The notes under the pieces: model-generated | The model's input: the letters and a program-made list of their open reading frames with translations, nothing else | What the model was told of the DNA's origin: nothing | Database searches by the model: none | Assembly (NCBI RefSeq): GCF_000310185.1 | Contig: NZ_AMXD01000008.1 | Coordinates: 1-57,588 of the forward strand | Length of the DNA stretch: 57,588 nucleotides | Direction: 5' to 3' | DNA from: Thauera aminoaromatica S2 | GTDB lineage: Bacteria; Pseudomonadota; Gammaproteobacteria; Burkholderiales; Rhodocyclaceae | In this document: in pieces, positions 35,387 through 43,299 of the stretch | Position numbering within the stretch: position 1 is the stretch's first letter | How the letters are laid out: each line of letters begins with the position of its first letter | Position numbers and translations under genes: made by a program

Positions 35387-36672
35387 GGTGTCCGCACGAG
35401 CGCCGCCGCGTTCGGCGCGGCGCCCTCGCGGGCCTGCACCGCCTGCGCGAGGCCTGCATCCGTGCCCTGCGCATCGAGCAGCCAGTCCAGGGTGCGCAGG
35501 TGCGCCGACCAGCTGTAGGCGCGCAGCACGCAGTCCCGCGCCGCCGCGCCGATCGCGGCGCGGCGCGACGGATCCCCAAGCAGCTCGACCACGCGCCGGC
35601 ACAGCTCGTCGCCATCTTCGGCGATGCTGCACTCCACCCCGTCGCGCGCCGCCAGACCCACGGCAGGCGCGGCCGAGAGCACCACCGGGCGCGCCATGGC
35701 CATCGCTTCCAGCACCTTGTTCTGGATGCCGCGCGCAATGCGCAGGGGCGCCACCACGAGGTCGGCGTGGGCGATGTAGGGGCGCACGTCGGGCACGGTA
35801 CCGGTGACCACGACATCCTCGCCGGCGAGCGCCTGCACGGCCGGCGCCGGGTTCATGCCCACGATCCAGAAGCGCACGCCGGGCATGGCGCGACGGATCG
35901 CCGGCAGGAGCTCGGTGGCGAACCAGCACACCGCGTCGACGTTGGGCCAGTAGTCCATCGCACCGCTGAAGGCGATCACCGGAGCGCCCGCCGGATAGGG
36001 CGAAGCCCCCGCGTTGGCAGGCGCGAAGTACTCGGCGTCGACCCCGTTCTGCATGACGCCGACGCGGTCGCCGACTTCGGGCGCCGCGCGCCGGAAGACC
36101 TCGGCCTCGGCCTCGGTGACGAAGAGGCTCGCCTCCACGCCGGCTGCGGCGCGGCGCTCGAAGTCGAGCAGGCGCTCGCCCTCGCGCCGGTACAGCCAGG
36201 ACATCGGCCAGCGCCGGTCGGCGGCGTACTGCGTCCACTTGGCCGAATCGACGTCGCAGAAGTCGACCACGCGGCGGCTCAGCCCGGGCACGTCGAGGTA
36301 CTGCGCCATCGGCCCCGAGAAGGCCACCGCCGAACGGATGCCGTTCTCCGCCACCACCTGATCCACCCAGCGCGCCAGGCGCGGGCTGCGGTAATAGGGC
36401 AGGCTCAGCGCCTCTCCGCGCAGCAGGCCGCGCAGGCTCGCGAGGCGGCGGATGCCCGGCTCGATCGGGATCACGCAGGTCTGCTCGCACCACTGGCGCA
36501 GCGCCGGGATGTGGCGGCGGTCGTCCGCATGGTCGACGAAGCTGCCCAGCCACACCCGGTGCGTGCGGGCGAGCTGGCGCAGGATGTTGAACGACCGCAG
36601 CTTGTCGCCCTTGTTGGGCGGGTAGGGGATGCGGTGCGTGAGGTAGAGGAGCGGCGGCCGGCTGTCCTGCAC
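35383..36672 (-). CDS. GT4 sugar transferase, PEP-CTERM/EpsH1 system-associated (TIGR03087-type)
   Basis: 429 residues beginning at a GTG. 'LYLTHRIPYPPNKGDKLRS' is diagnostic for this exosortase-associated family. 'DVDSAKWTQYA', 'NGVDAEYF', 'FSGAMDYWPNVDAV' and 'ARGIQNKVLEAMAMARPVV' are its further conserved segments. It starts 4 bases after the FemAB stop and overlaps the next glycosyltransferase by 4 bases. Together with the two following GT4 genes it forms the glycosyltransferase core of the XrtA locus. Confidence 0.93.
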   Translation of the reverse strand: MQDSRPPLLYLTHRIPYPPNKGDKLRSFNILRQLARTHRVWLGSFVDHADDRRHIPALRQWCEQTCVIPIEPGIRRLASLRGLLRGEALSLPYYRSPRLARWVDQVVAENGIRSAVAFSGPMAQYLDVPGLSRRVVDFCDVDSAKWTQYAADRRWPMSWLYRREGERLLDFERRAAAGVEASLFVTEAEAEVFRRAAPEVGDRVGVMQNGVDAEYFAPANAGASPYPAGAPVIAFSGAMDYWPNVDAVCWFATELLPAIRRAMPGVRFWIVGMNPAPAVQALAGEDVVVTGTVPDVRPYIAHADLVVAPLRIARGIQNKVLEAMAMARPVVLSAAPAVGLAARDGVECSIAEDGDELCRRVVELLGDPSRRAAIGAAARDCVLRAYSWSAHLRTLDWLLDAQGTDAGLAQAVQAREGAAPNAAALVRTP

Positions 36673-36676
36673 CGCC

Positions 36677-37735
36677 CTACCCCAGGTTGCGCACGATGTG
36701 CGGCCCGAGCCGGTTCGCCACGCCGATCGGCAGGCGCTTCCAGAGGGCGATGAAGGCCCGGTACTTGGGGTTCATCGGGTTGTTCTGCGGGATGCTGTCG
36801 CGCTTGTACAGGCAGAACTCGTACGACAGCGGCTGCGGCTCGAAGCCCCAGTTCTTCTTGAACGCATAGGGGCCGGTGCCGACCTTGCTGCGACCGTAGT
36901 CGAAGACCGTGCAGCCGCGCTCGCAGGCGCGCCGCATCAGCTCCCAGTACTTGAAGTCGTTGGCGGCGAGCTCGCGCGCTGCAAGGTCGTCGCCCGCGTA
37001 GTAGGGCAGCACCTCGTCGCGGAAGTAGAAGCTGAGCACGCTCGACAGCGGCTTGCCCTCGGGCGAGGTCACCGTGAGCACTTCGCAGGCCTCACCGAAG
37101 CGCTTCTTGAGCTGCTCGAAGAACTTCCTCGGCAGCGCCGGCGTGCCGTGACGAAGCACGTTGTCGGCGTAGAGCGCGAAGAAGCGCTCGACACCCGCGT
37201 CCACCTCGCCGACCAGGCCGTTCTTGATGCCCTTGCGCACCATGGCGCGCTGCTTGCGCGGGATGGCGAGCAGGTTGGCCTCGACCTCGGGCAGGATCTC
37301 CTTGCGGAAGGTGACGTAGAGTTCCTGGCGCGGCCAGTCCTCGTGGCGCGGCTTCAGGTTGCGGAATTCGAGGTGCTGCACGCCGAGCGCCTGCGCCAGC
37401 GTCTCGGCCTTGGATTCGAGCGCGTACAGCGTCTCCGGGCCTGCATCCTCGGCCGCCGCGATGCCGCCGTAGACGCAGAAGGGTAGCGACACCAGCGCAT
37501 GACCGAACAGGCGGCTGCGCACCTCGGCGAGCGGCAGCACGCCGACGATGTCGCCGGCGCGCTCGGCATACAGATAGAAGGTGCGGTGATCGAACACCTC
37601 TTCCATGAGCTCGCGCCAGGCGGACAGGTGGAAGAAGGTGGCCTGCGGGCAGCGGCGCACGAATTCGTCCCAGCGCAGGGCGTCCTCGGCCTTGAGCAGG
37701 TTCACGACGATCGGCAATCGGTCCATGGCGCGCAT
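36677..37735 (-). CDS. FemAB-related protein, PEP-CTERM system-associated (TIGR03019-type)
   Basis: 352 residues with two GNAT-like halves, as in FemAB proteins. 'ATFFHLSAWRELMEEVF' and 'LPFCVYGG' mark the first half. 'SVLSFYFRDEVLPYYAGD' and 'FDYGRSKVGTGPYAFKKNWGFEP' mark the second and are characteristic of the exosortase-associated group. FemAB enzymes transfer amino acids from aminoacyl-tRNA to cell-wall precursors. Here the acceptor may be the exopolysaccharide, which would fit the neighbouring amidotransferases. This is inference. The ATG at 37735 is used; an in-frame ATG three codons later (37726) is equally possible. Confidence 0.92.
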   Translation of the reverse strand: MRAMDRLPIVVNLLKAEDALRWDEFVRRCPQATFFHLSAWRELMEEVFDHRTFYLYAERAGDIVGVLPLAEVRSRLFGHALVSLPFCVYGGIAAAEDAGPETLYALESKAETLAQALGVQHLEFRNLKPRHEDWPRQELYVTFRKEILPEVEANLLAIPRKQRAMVRKGIKNGLVGEVDAGVERFFALYADNVLRHGTPALPRKFFEQLKKRFGEACEVLTVTSPEGKPLSSVLSFYFRDEVLPYYAGDDLAARELAANDFKYWELMRRACERGCTVFDYGRSKVGTGPYAFKKNWGFEPQPLSYEFCLYKRDSIPQNNPMNPKYRAFIALWKRLPIGVANRLGPHIVRNLG

Positions 37736-37751
37736 CCGGATCCAGTCGGGT

Positions 37752-38591
37752 TCAGGCGGCGTCGCGGAAGACTTCGTCGGCGCGCCCCCAGGAGAAATCG
37801 GAGAGAAGCCGGTCGAGCCGGGCTTCCGTGTGCTGCAGGTTAATGTAGTGCCTGAAGCGGGTCTTTGCCGTGGCAGCGGTCACACGCGGCTGCTCGGGAT
37901 CGATTTCCCAGGGGTGGAAGTAGAAGATCGCCGGGCGGCGGTCGGCGGCATTGACGCGCGCGATCTGCCAGCGCGACAGCGCATAGGGCAACAGGCGGAA
38001 GAAACCGCCGCCACCCGCGGGCCAGTTGCGTCCAAGCATGTGCACGGTGGTGATCGGCACCTCGACCAGGCCGTTGGGCAGGCGCCACGGGAAGCGCGGC
38101 GCGTCGGGGATGCCGTAGTGGTCGTGGCGGACCGGATACACGCTCGAGCTGTAGCGGTAGCCCGCCTCGGCGATGCAGTCGTGCGCCCACAGGTTGGCCT
38201 CGCCGATCGAGAAGCTGGGCGCGCGGTAGCCGGTCACCGCACTACCGGTGATGTCCTCGAGGATCACCTTGGCCAGGCGGATGTCGGCCGTGAAGGCTTG
38301 GGGCGTGAGGTCGCTCGCGCGCTGGTGCGCGTAGCCGTGGCTCGCCACCTCGTGGCCCGCGGCGGCGATGCGGCGCACCAGGCCGGGATAGCGCTCGGCG
38401 AGCCAGCCCAGGGTGAAGAAGGTGCCGCGCGCGCCGTGGCCGTCGAGCAGCGCGAGGATGCGATCGACGTTGCGCTCGACGCGGCAGGGCACGCTGTCCC
38501 ACTGCTCGCGCGGAAAATGCGGCGCGAGCGCGGAGACCTGGAAGTAGTCCTCGACGTCGCAGGTGAAGGCGTTGGTGATGCGTGCGGCCAC
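37752..38591 (-). CDS. XrtA-associated polysaccharide deacetylase (TIGR03006-type)
   Basis: 279 residues from a GTG at 38591, one base after the wecB stop and preceded by a G-rich stretch. No ATG is available close to the homology, which begins 'TNAFTCDVEDYFQV', the standard start of this family. 'CDVED' replaces the usual TFDDG, as expected for the exosortase-linked group. 'SHGYAHQ' carries the metal His pair, 'GYRAPSFSI' follows, and 'FYFHPWEIDPEQPR' near the C-terminus is the late motif. Predicted metal-dependent deacetylation of the repeat unit. The longer open frame upstream is a shadow of wecB. Confidence 0.92.
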   Translation of the reverse strand: MAARITNAFTCDVEDYFQVSALAPHFPREQWDSVPCRVERNVDRILALLDGHGARGTFFTLGWLAERYPGLVRRIAAAGHEVASHGYAHQRASDLTPQAFTADIRLAKVILEDITGSAVTGYRAPSFSIGEANLWAHDCIAEAGYRYSSSVYPVRHDHYGIPDAPRFPWRLPNGLVEVPITTVHMLGRNWPAGGGGFFRLLPYALSRWQIARVNAADRRPAIFYFHPWEIDPEQPRVTAATAKTRFRHYINLQHTEARLDRLLSDFSWGRADEVFRDAA

Positions 38592-38592
38592 C

Positions 38593-39759
38593 TCAACCCC
38601 CCGGCGCGGCGTGGACCGTCTCGTGCTCGACGAGCCAGTCGTGCAGATGGGCAGCGATGCGCTCGGCGCAGCGTCCATCCCAGTATTCGGGCACCCGCCC
38701 GGCCTTGCCACCGGTGGCGAGGATCTCGCGCGCCGCGGCGACGATCGCCTCGGGGCGGATGCCGACCAGGGTGTTGGTGCCCTGCTCCACCGTGATCGGG
38801 CGCTCGGTATTCTCGCGGATGGTCACGCAGGGCACGCCGAGCGCGGTGGTCTCTTCCTGGATGCCGCCGGAGTCGGTCAGCACCATGCGCGCACCCGACA
38901 TCAGGCCGAGCATCTCGAGGTAGCCCTGCGGCGGCAGGATCAGGAAGCCGGAGCCGGCGAGGCGATCGAGCATGCCGAAGCGCTCGAGGTTGTTGCGTGT
39001 GCGCGGATGCAGCGCGACAACCAGCGGCAACGCCTCGCTCACCGTGCGCAGGGCGTCGATGATCGGGCCGAGGGTGTCGGCGCTGTCGACGTTGGACGGA
39101 CGGTGCAGGGTGACGACGCCGTAGCCGCCGGCGATCCGGCTCGCGTCCAGGCCGGCCGCGGCGAGCAGCACGTCGGCCGGCACCGCGCGCGGCAGGCTCG
39201 CGCGCAGGCTGTCGATCATGACGTTGCCGACGAAAACCGCACGCTCGGCGGGGATGCCTTCGCGGACGAGGTTGTCGTGGGCGGATCGCTCGGTGGTGTA
39301 GAGCACGTCGGAGATCTGGTCGGTGAGGATGCGGTTGATCTCTTCGGGCATGCGGCGGTCGTTGCTGCGCAGACCGGACTCCACATGGACCACCGGGATG
39401 TGGCGCTTGCTCGCCACCAGCGCGCAGGCGAGCGTCGAGTTGACGTCGCCCACCACCAGCACCGCGCGCGCGCCATGCTCGTCGATGACCGGCTCGAAGC
39501 GCTTCATCACCTCGGCGGTCTGCACCGCGTGCGAGCCGGAGCCGACCGCGAGGTTGACGTCGGGCTCGGGCAGGTCGAGATCGGCGAACAGGCGGTCCTT
39601 CATCGCGGGATCGTAATGCTGCCCGGTGTGCACCAGCAGCGTGGGGATCGGCGGCTGGTGGGCGGCGAAGGCGCGGATGATCGGCGCCACCTTCATGTAG
39701 TTGGGACGTGCGCCGACGATGCAGATCACCGGCGCGGCCGAGAGGCGATGCGCGCTCAT
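38593..39759 (-). CDS. wecB: UDP-N-acetylglucosamine 2-epimerase (non-hydrolysing)
   Basis: 388 residues. 'GARPNYMKVAPII' at the start, 'VVGDVNSTLAC', 'HVESGLRSND', 'TLHRPSNVD' and 'DSGGIQEETTALGVP' are the conserved WecB motifs. It interconverts UDP-GlcNAc and UDP-ManNAc in the cytoplasm, supplying ManNAc or, after oxidation, ManNAcA for the polysaccharide. No UDP-ManNAc dehydrogenase gene is in the window. GGAGG lies upstream of the ATG at 39759. The start overlaps the ATPase stop by 4 bases. The TGA is followed, after a single base, by the GTG of the deacetylase gene. Confidence 0.94.
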   Translation of the reverse strand: MSAHRLSAAPVICIVGARPNYMKVAPIIRAFAAHQPPIPTLLVHTGQHYDPAMKDRLFADLDLPEPDVNLAVGSGSHAVQTAEVMKRFEPVIDEHGARAVLVVGDVNSTLACALVASKRHIPVVHVESGLRSNDRRMPEEINRILTDQISDVLYTTERSAHDNLVREGIPAERAVFVGNVMIDSLRASLPRAVPADVLLAAAGLDASRIAGGYGVVTLHRPSNVDSADTLGPIIDALRTVSEALPLVVALHPRTRNNLERFGMLDRLAGSGFLILPPQGYLEMLGLMSGARMVLTDSGGIQEETTALGVPCVTIRENTERPITVEQGTNTLVGIRPEAIVAAAREILATGGKAGRVPEYWDGRCAERIAAHLHDWLVEHETVHAAPGG

Positions 39760-40850
39760 CGACCTTCCTCCTCGGTCGCGGCATCGCGGCGCACCGCCTG
39801 CAGCAACTGGTTGAGCACTGCGAGCGTGGCCGACACCGACTGCTCCAGGCCGGCCAGACGTGCCTCGATGCGCTGCAGGTCGTAGCTGCCGGCCATGCCG
39901 GCGACCTGGTCGGCAAGCTCGGGCGAGACGCGCAGGCGCTCGACTGCCAGCGCCTCGACCGGCGGCATCGCCGCAGCGGGCTCGGCGTCCCTCAGCACCG
40001 CGCGTCCCATGCCGGCCACCGGGCGCGTACGCGGCGGCGCGAACTCTTCCTTGAGCTCGGCGATCACCTCGCGCACCTGCGCCTCGGTGACCACATGGCT
40101 CTCGCCGAGATAGGCGGCGAGGAGCAGACGGTCGCACAAGGTGTTGATGGTGCGGGGGATGCCGCCGGTGTGGCCGTAGATCGCGTTGAAGGACCCGGGC
40201 TCGAAGCGCGGGTCCTCGTTCCAGCCGACGTGGCGCAGGCGGTGCTCGATGTAGCCGCGCGTCTCCTGCAGGTCGAGCGGGCCGAGGTGATAGGAGGCGA
40301 TCACGCGCTGGCGCAGTTGCTGCATCTCGGCGCGCTGCATCATCTCGCGGAACTCGGGCTGACCGACGAGGAAACTCTGCAGCAGCGCATGATCCTCGAG
40401 CTGAAAGTTCGACAGCATGCGCAGTTCCTCGACCGCGGCTGCGGAGAGGTTCTGCGCCTCGTCGATGATCAGCAGCGCGCGCTTGTCGGCGGCGGCGAGC
40501 GACACGAGGTAGGTCTCGATCGCGAGCAGCAGGCCGGCCTTGTCGAGGTTGCGGCTGGGTACGCCGAAGGCGCCGGCGACCATGCGCAGCATGTCGGAGG
40601 CGTCGATCTGGGTGCTGACGATGGTGGCGGCTACGACCTTGGCCGGATCGAGCTGCTCGAGCAGGCTGCGCACGATGGTGGTCTTGCCCGCACCCACCTC
40701 GCCGGTGATGACGATGAAGCCCTCGCTCTGGTGCAGGCCGTATTCGAGATAGGCCATCGCGCGCCGGTGCCCCCGACTGCCGTAGAAGAAGGCCGGGTCG
40801 GGGTTGAGCTGGAAAGGCTTGCCGCTGAGTTTGAAGAAGGTTTCGTACAT
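39756..40850 (-). CDS. XrtA-associated ExeA-like ATPase (TIGR03015-type)
   Basis: 364 residues. 'MYETFFKLSGKPFQLNPDP' is the typical start. 'GEVGAGKTT' (50-58) is Walker A and 'ALLIIDEAQN' (125-134) Walker B, and a conserved 'GGIPRTINTLCDRLLL' follows in the AAA lid. The C-terminal 90 residues are variable, with a predicted coiled coil ('RIEARLAGLEQSVSATLAVL'). Relatives of ExeA help assemble secretion or export machinery at the cell envelope. In XrtA loci the exact role is unknown. It sits between the outer-membrane protein and wecB genes. Confidence 0.93.
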   Translation of the reverse strand: MYETFFKLSGKPFQLNPDPAFFYGSRGHRRAMAYLEYGLHQSEGFIVITGEVGAGKTTIVRSLLEQLDPAKVVAATIVSTQIDASDMLRMVAGAFGVPSRNLDKAGLLLAIETYLVSLAAADKRALLIIDEAQNLSAAAVEELRMLSNFQLEDHALLQSFLVGQPEFREMMQRAEMQQLRQRVIASYHLGPLDLQETRGYIEHRLRHVGWNEDPRFEPGSFNAIYGHTGGIPRTINTLCDRLLLAAYLGESHVVTEAQVREVIAELKEEFAPPRTRPVAGMGRAVLRDAEPAAAMPPVEALAVERLRVSPELADQVAGMAGSYDLQRIEARLAGLEQSVSATLAVLNQLLQAVRRDAATEEEGR

Positions 40851-40861
40851 CGGGTGTCCGT

Positions 40862-42397
40862 TCAGAACCGCATGCCGAGGATGGCGGTGACGGAATTCGT
40901 CGTGTAGTCGCTCTCGCCCTCGGTCTTTTCATATCGGTAGCGCAGCCCCGCGCGCGTCCTGGGGCCGAGCGTACGATCGACGCCCACCGTGCCGGTCAGG
41001 CGACGCAGTGCGAGGTCGGCGTCGGCCGCACTCTCGGAATCCGAGCGCGCGAGCGTGGCATACAGCGAACTCGTGCCGCTGAGCGTGTGGCTCCAGGCGA
41101 GCGTGGTGGTGGTGATGCGCACCCGCTCGGTGTCGCGCAGGTCGTCGTCCGGAAGCAGGCCGGTGGTCGAACCGATGCGGCTGCGATCGCTGCGACTGGC
41201 GGACAAGCTCAAGGTGTTGCGCACCCCGAGCAGCGAGACGCCGCCACGGAACGCGCGCTCGACGTAGGCGGCATTGGAGCGCAGCACGCCGAAGGTGAGA
41301 CATTCGTTGAGGGCCTGCTCGCGCTCGATCGGATCGGCGATGTCGCGTACGCGCATGAAGCAGTCCCGATCCGCGAGCACCACCGTGCCCAGCGTCTGTG
41401 CGAGCGAGGAGACGTCGCGCGTCGCACCGAGGAAGAAGACCGCGCGGCGCATGCGGTGGTTGAGGGCGAGATCGTAGCCGCGCCCGAACACCCGATCCTC
41501 GACCGTCGCGGCGAGCGAGGTGCGGTCGGTCGGGTACCAGTCCACCCCGGCGCCAACGATCCCGCTGCTGTCCTTCCTGCCGTCCGCGTAGTCGTTGGAC
41601 TCGTGCCCGACGATGCCGCGCAGGCGCAGCTGCGGGGAGACGTTGGCGTACAGCGTGCCACGCACCGACTCCTCGCCACGCTGGCCGGTGGCGGCGGTGC
41701 CGCCATCACTTTCGGTGCGGGCATAGGCCAGGCCCCAGCCGAAAAACCGCAAGCCGCCCGGATCGGCGAGGCTGGCCTCCACGGTGTCCGCGCTCTGGTC
41801 GCCGAGACCGCTGCTGTTGGATCGCACGCCGCTGGACGAATAGCTCACCGAACCGCGTGCAGCCTCGCCGAAGCGCAGGTCGGACTCGAGCCGCGGGGTG
41901 ATCGACCAATAGCGGACTTCGTTGTCCTTGTCGAAACCGAACGGGTCGCCGGGCGCCCGCCCGCTGAAGGCGGAATAGTTGTTGCGGGTGATTCCCCCGC
42001 TGAAATCGAGGAACAGCAGATCCTCCAGCGCCTCGTAGGCGCCCCTGCCGTCGAAGGAGAGGTAAGTGGAGTCGTCCTCGCTCGCAGAGGAATGGACGAG
42101 GTTGCGCAGGCGCGCGCTCAGGCTGCCGTTGAGACGCCCTGCGCTGCGGCTCACCGACACGCCGGGCGAGACCTCGAGCAGCCAGTCCCGACCGCCCTCG
42201 CGATCGAGGCCGGCGTTGTCGGTCCAGGTGAGTTCAGTGTCGAACGTGGGCGTGACCCGGGTCGACTGCGCGACCGCTCCGGTGGCCGGGCACAGGAGCG
42301 CGAGCACGCACGCACCGGCGACGAGGCCGGTACGCCGGGGCTCAGGCCGCCTCGGAACTGGCTTCGGGCGCTTTCCCATATCCGTATCCGTATCCAT
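40862..42397 (-). CDS. PEP-CTERM/XrtA system-associated outer-membrane beta-barrel protein (TIGR03016-type)
   Basis: 511 residues from the ATG at 42397. A start six codons later (42379, 'MGKRPKP') gives a more compact signal peptide, ending near 'GAVAQS'. The mature protein is rich in alternating polar/aromatic strands ('GRGYDLALNHRMRRAVFFLG', 'RAGLRYRYEKTEG') and ends 'AILGMRF', the terminal Phe expected for an outer-membrane barrel. The family is found in exosortase A loci and is a candidate for the outer-membrane exit of the polysaccharide. The start lies inside the last 56 bases of the kinase gene, within a hexanucleotide repeat that codes in both frames. Confidence 0.88.
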   Translation of the reverse strand: MDTDTDMGKRPKPVPRRPEPRRTGLVAGACVLALLCPATGAVAQSTRVTPTFDTELTWTDNAGLDREGGRDWLLEVSPGVSVSRSAGRLNGSLSARLRNLVHSSASEDDSTYLSFDGRGAYEALEDLLFLDFSGGITRNNYSAFSGRAPGDPFGFDKDNEVRYWSITPRLESDLRFGEAARGSVSYSSSGVRSNSSGLGDQSADTVEASLADPGGLRFFGWGLAYARTESDGGTAATGQRGEESVRGTLYANVSPQLRLRGIVGHESNDYADGRKDSSGIVGAGVDWYPTDRTSLAATVEDRVFGRGYDLALNHRMRRAVFFLGATRDVSSLAQTLGTVVLADRDCFMRVRDIADPIEREQALNECLTFGVLRSNAAYVERAFRGGVSLLGVRNTLSLSASRSDRSRIGSTTGLLPDDDLRDTERVRITTTTLAWSHTLSGTSSLYATLARSDSESAADADLALRRLTGTVGVDRTLGPRTRAGLRYRYEKTEGESDYTTNSVTAILGMRF

Positions 42398-43286
42398 AGC
42401 CGTAGTAGCCCCCCACCGAGCGATCACGCGACTTGTTGAGCACCATCATGCGGATCGGGCAGGGCTCGATCGCTGCGAGCGCCTGGCGAACGTGGGCGTG
42501 GGTGGTGCGCTCGGCCTCCACCACGAGGACCACCTGTCCCATGTGGGTGGCAAGCACGCGCGATTCGGTCGTGACCAGCAGCGGCGGCGAGTCGAACACG
42601 ATGATCCGGTCGGCGTAACGATGCGCCATCTGCTCGAGCAACTGCGTCATGCCGTCCGAGGCGAGCAGTTCGGTCGCGCGCTGGTGCGGCATGCCCGCCG
42701 GCAGGATGGACAGCTTGTCGATGTTGGTCTTGAGCAGGACCTCGGAGAGGTCCTCGACCTCGCCGGCGAGCACGTCCATCAGTCCCGGCTGCGGCGGCAG
42801 ATCGAACTCGCGCAGCACCGAGGGACGCGACACGTCGGCGTCCACCAGCAGCACCGTGTAGTCGAGCTCCATCGCCATGCTGATCGCGAGATTGATCGCG
42901 TTGAAGGTCTTGCCCTCGCCAGGAAGCGCGCTGGAAATCATGATCAGGTTGCCGTTATCGACCGCCGCCGGCCCCTCGAGGACGGCATTGGCCAGCAAGG
43001 GACGCTTGATCAGGCGGAACTCCTCGGCAATGGCCGAGCGCGGCTGGTCGGGCGTGACCAAGCCGCGAGCGGCCAGGCGCGCGAGATCGATATGGACGCT
43101 CTTGGGCTGGGCGCGCACCGGCGCGGGGGTCGCGACCACCGGCGCATTCGACTCCACCTTGGGCGCAAGCGGCTTGTCCTCGGGCAGGACGAGCGCCTCC
43201 GGCACCGGAGCGGATTCGACGGCGCCCTCGCCCGCCGCACTCTTGAGTTGGTCGAGGCGCTTGACTGCTTTTTCGATAATGCTCAT
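42342..43286 (-). CDS. XrtA-associated tyrosine autokinase (TIGR03018-type, BY-kinase)
   Basis: 314 residues. 'SALPGEGKT' (119-127) is Walker A, 'LLVDAD' (146-151) Walker A' and 'IIVFDSPP' (228-235) Walker B of bacterial tyrosine kinases. The C-terminal tail 'GGYYGYGYGYGYGK' holds six tyrosines between residues 294 and 303, the likely autophosphorylation cluster. The cytoplasmic kinase works with the chain-length protein encoded directly upstream and cycles phosphorylation to set polymer length. The Tyr tail is encoded by a hexanucleotide repeat that also overlaps the start of the next gene. Confidence 0.94.
   Translation of the reverse strand: MSIIEKAVKRLDQLKSAAGEGAVESAPVPEALVLPEDKPLAPKVESNAPVVATPAPVRAQPKSVHIDLARLAARGLVTPDQPRSAIAEEFRLIKRPLLANAVLEGPAAVDNGNLIMISSALPGEGKTFNAINLAISMAMELDYTVLLVDADVSRPSVLREFDLPPQPGLMDVLAGEVEDLSEVLLKTNIDKLSILPAGMPHQRATELLASDGMTQLLEQMAHRYADRIIVFDSPPLLVTTESRVLATHMGQVVLVVEAERTTHAHVRQALAAIEPCPIRMMVLNKSRDRSVGGYYGYGYGYGYGKAPEASSEAA
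42379..42402. repeat. Hexanucleotide repeat encoding the kinase Tyr-Gly tail and the start of the next gene
   Basis: On the plus strand the units read TATCCG, TATCCG, TATCCA, TAGCCG, with a degenerate fifth unit after them. Read on the minus strand in the kinase frame they give alternating Gly-Tyr. In the overlapping frame of the next gene they give Met-Asp-Thr-Asp-Thr-Asp. A gain or loss of one unit would keep both frames open. Confidence 0.8.
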
Positions 43287-43299
43287 CCGGGCACCCCGT

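Noticed and set aside
32654-35518. Plus-strand open frame of over 950 codons opposite the XrtA glycosyltransferase and amidotransferase genes
   Set aside because: It is antisense to genes with strong family signatures and its composition is typical of a high-GC shadow frame.
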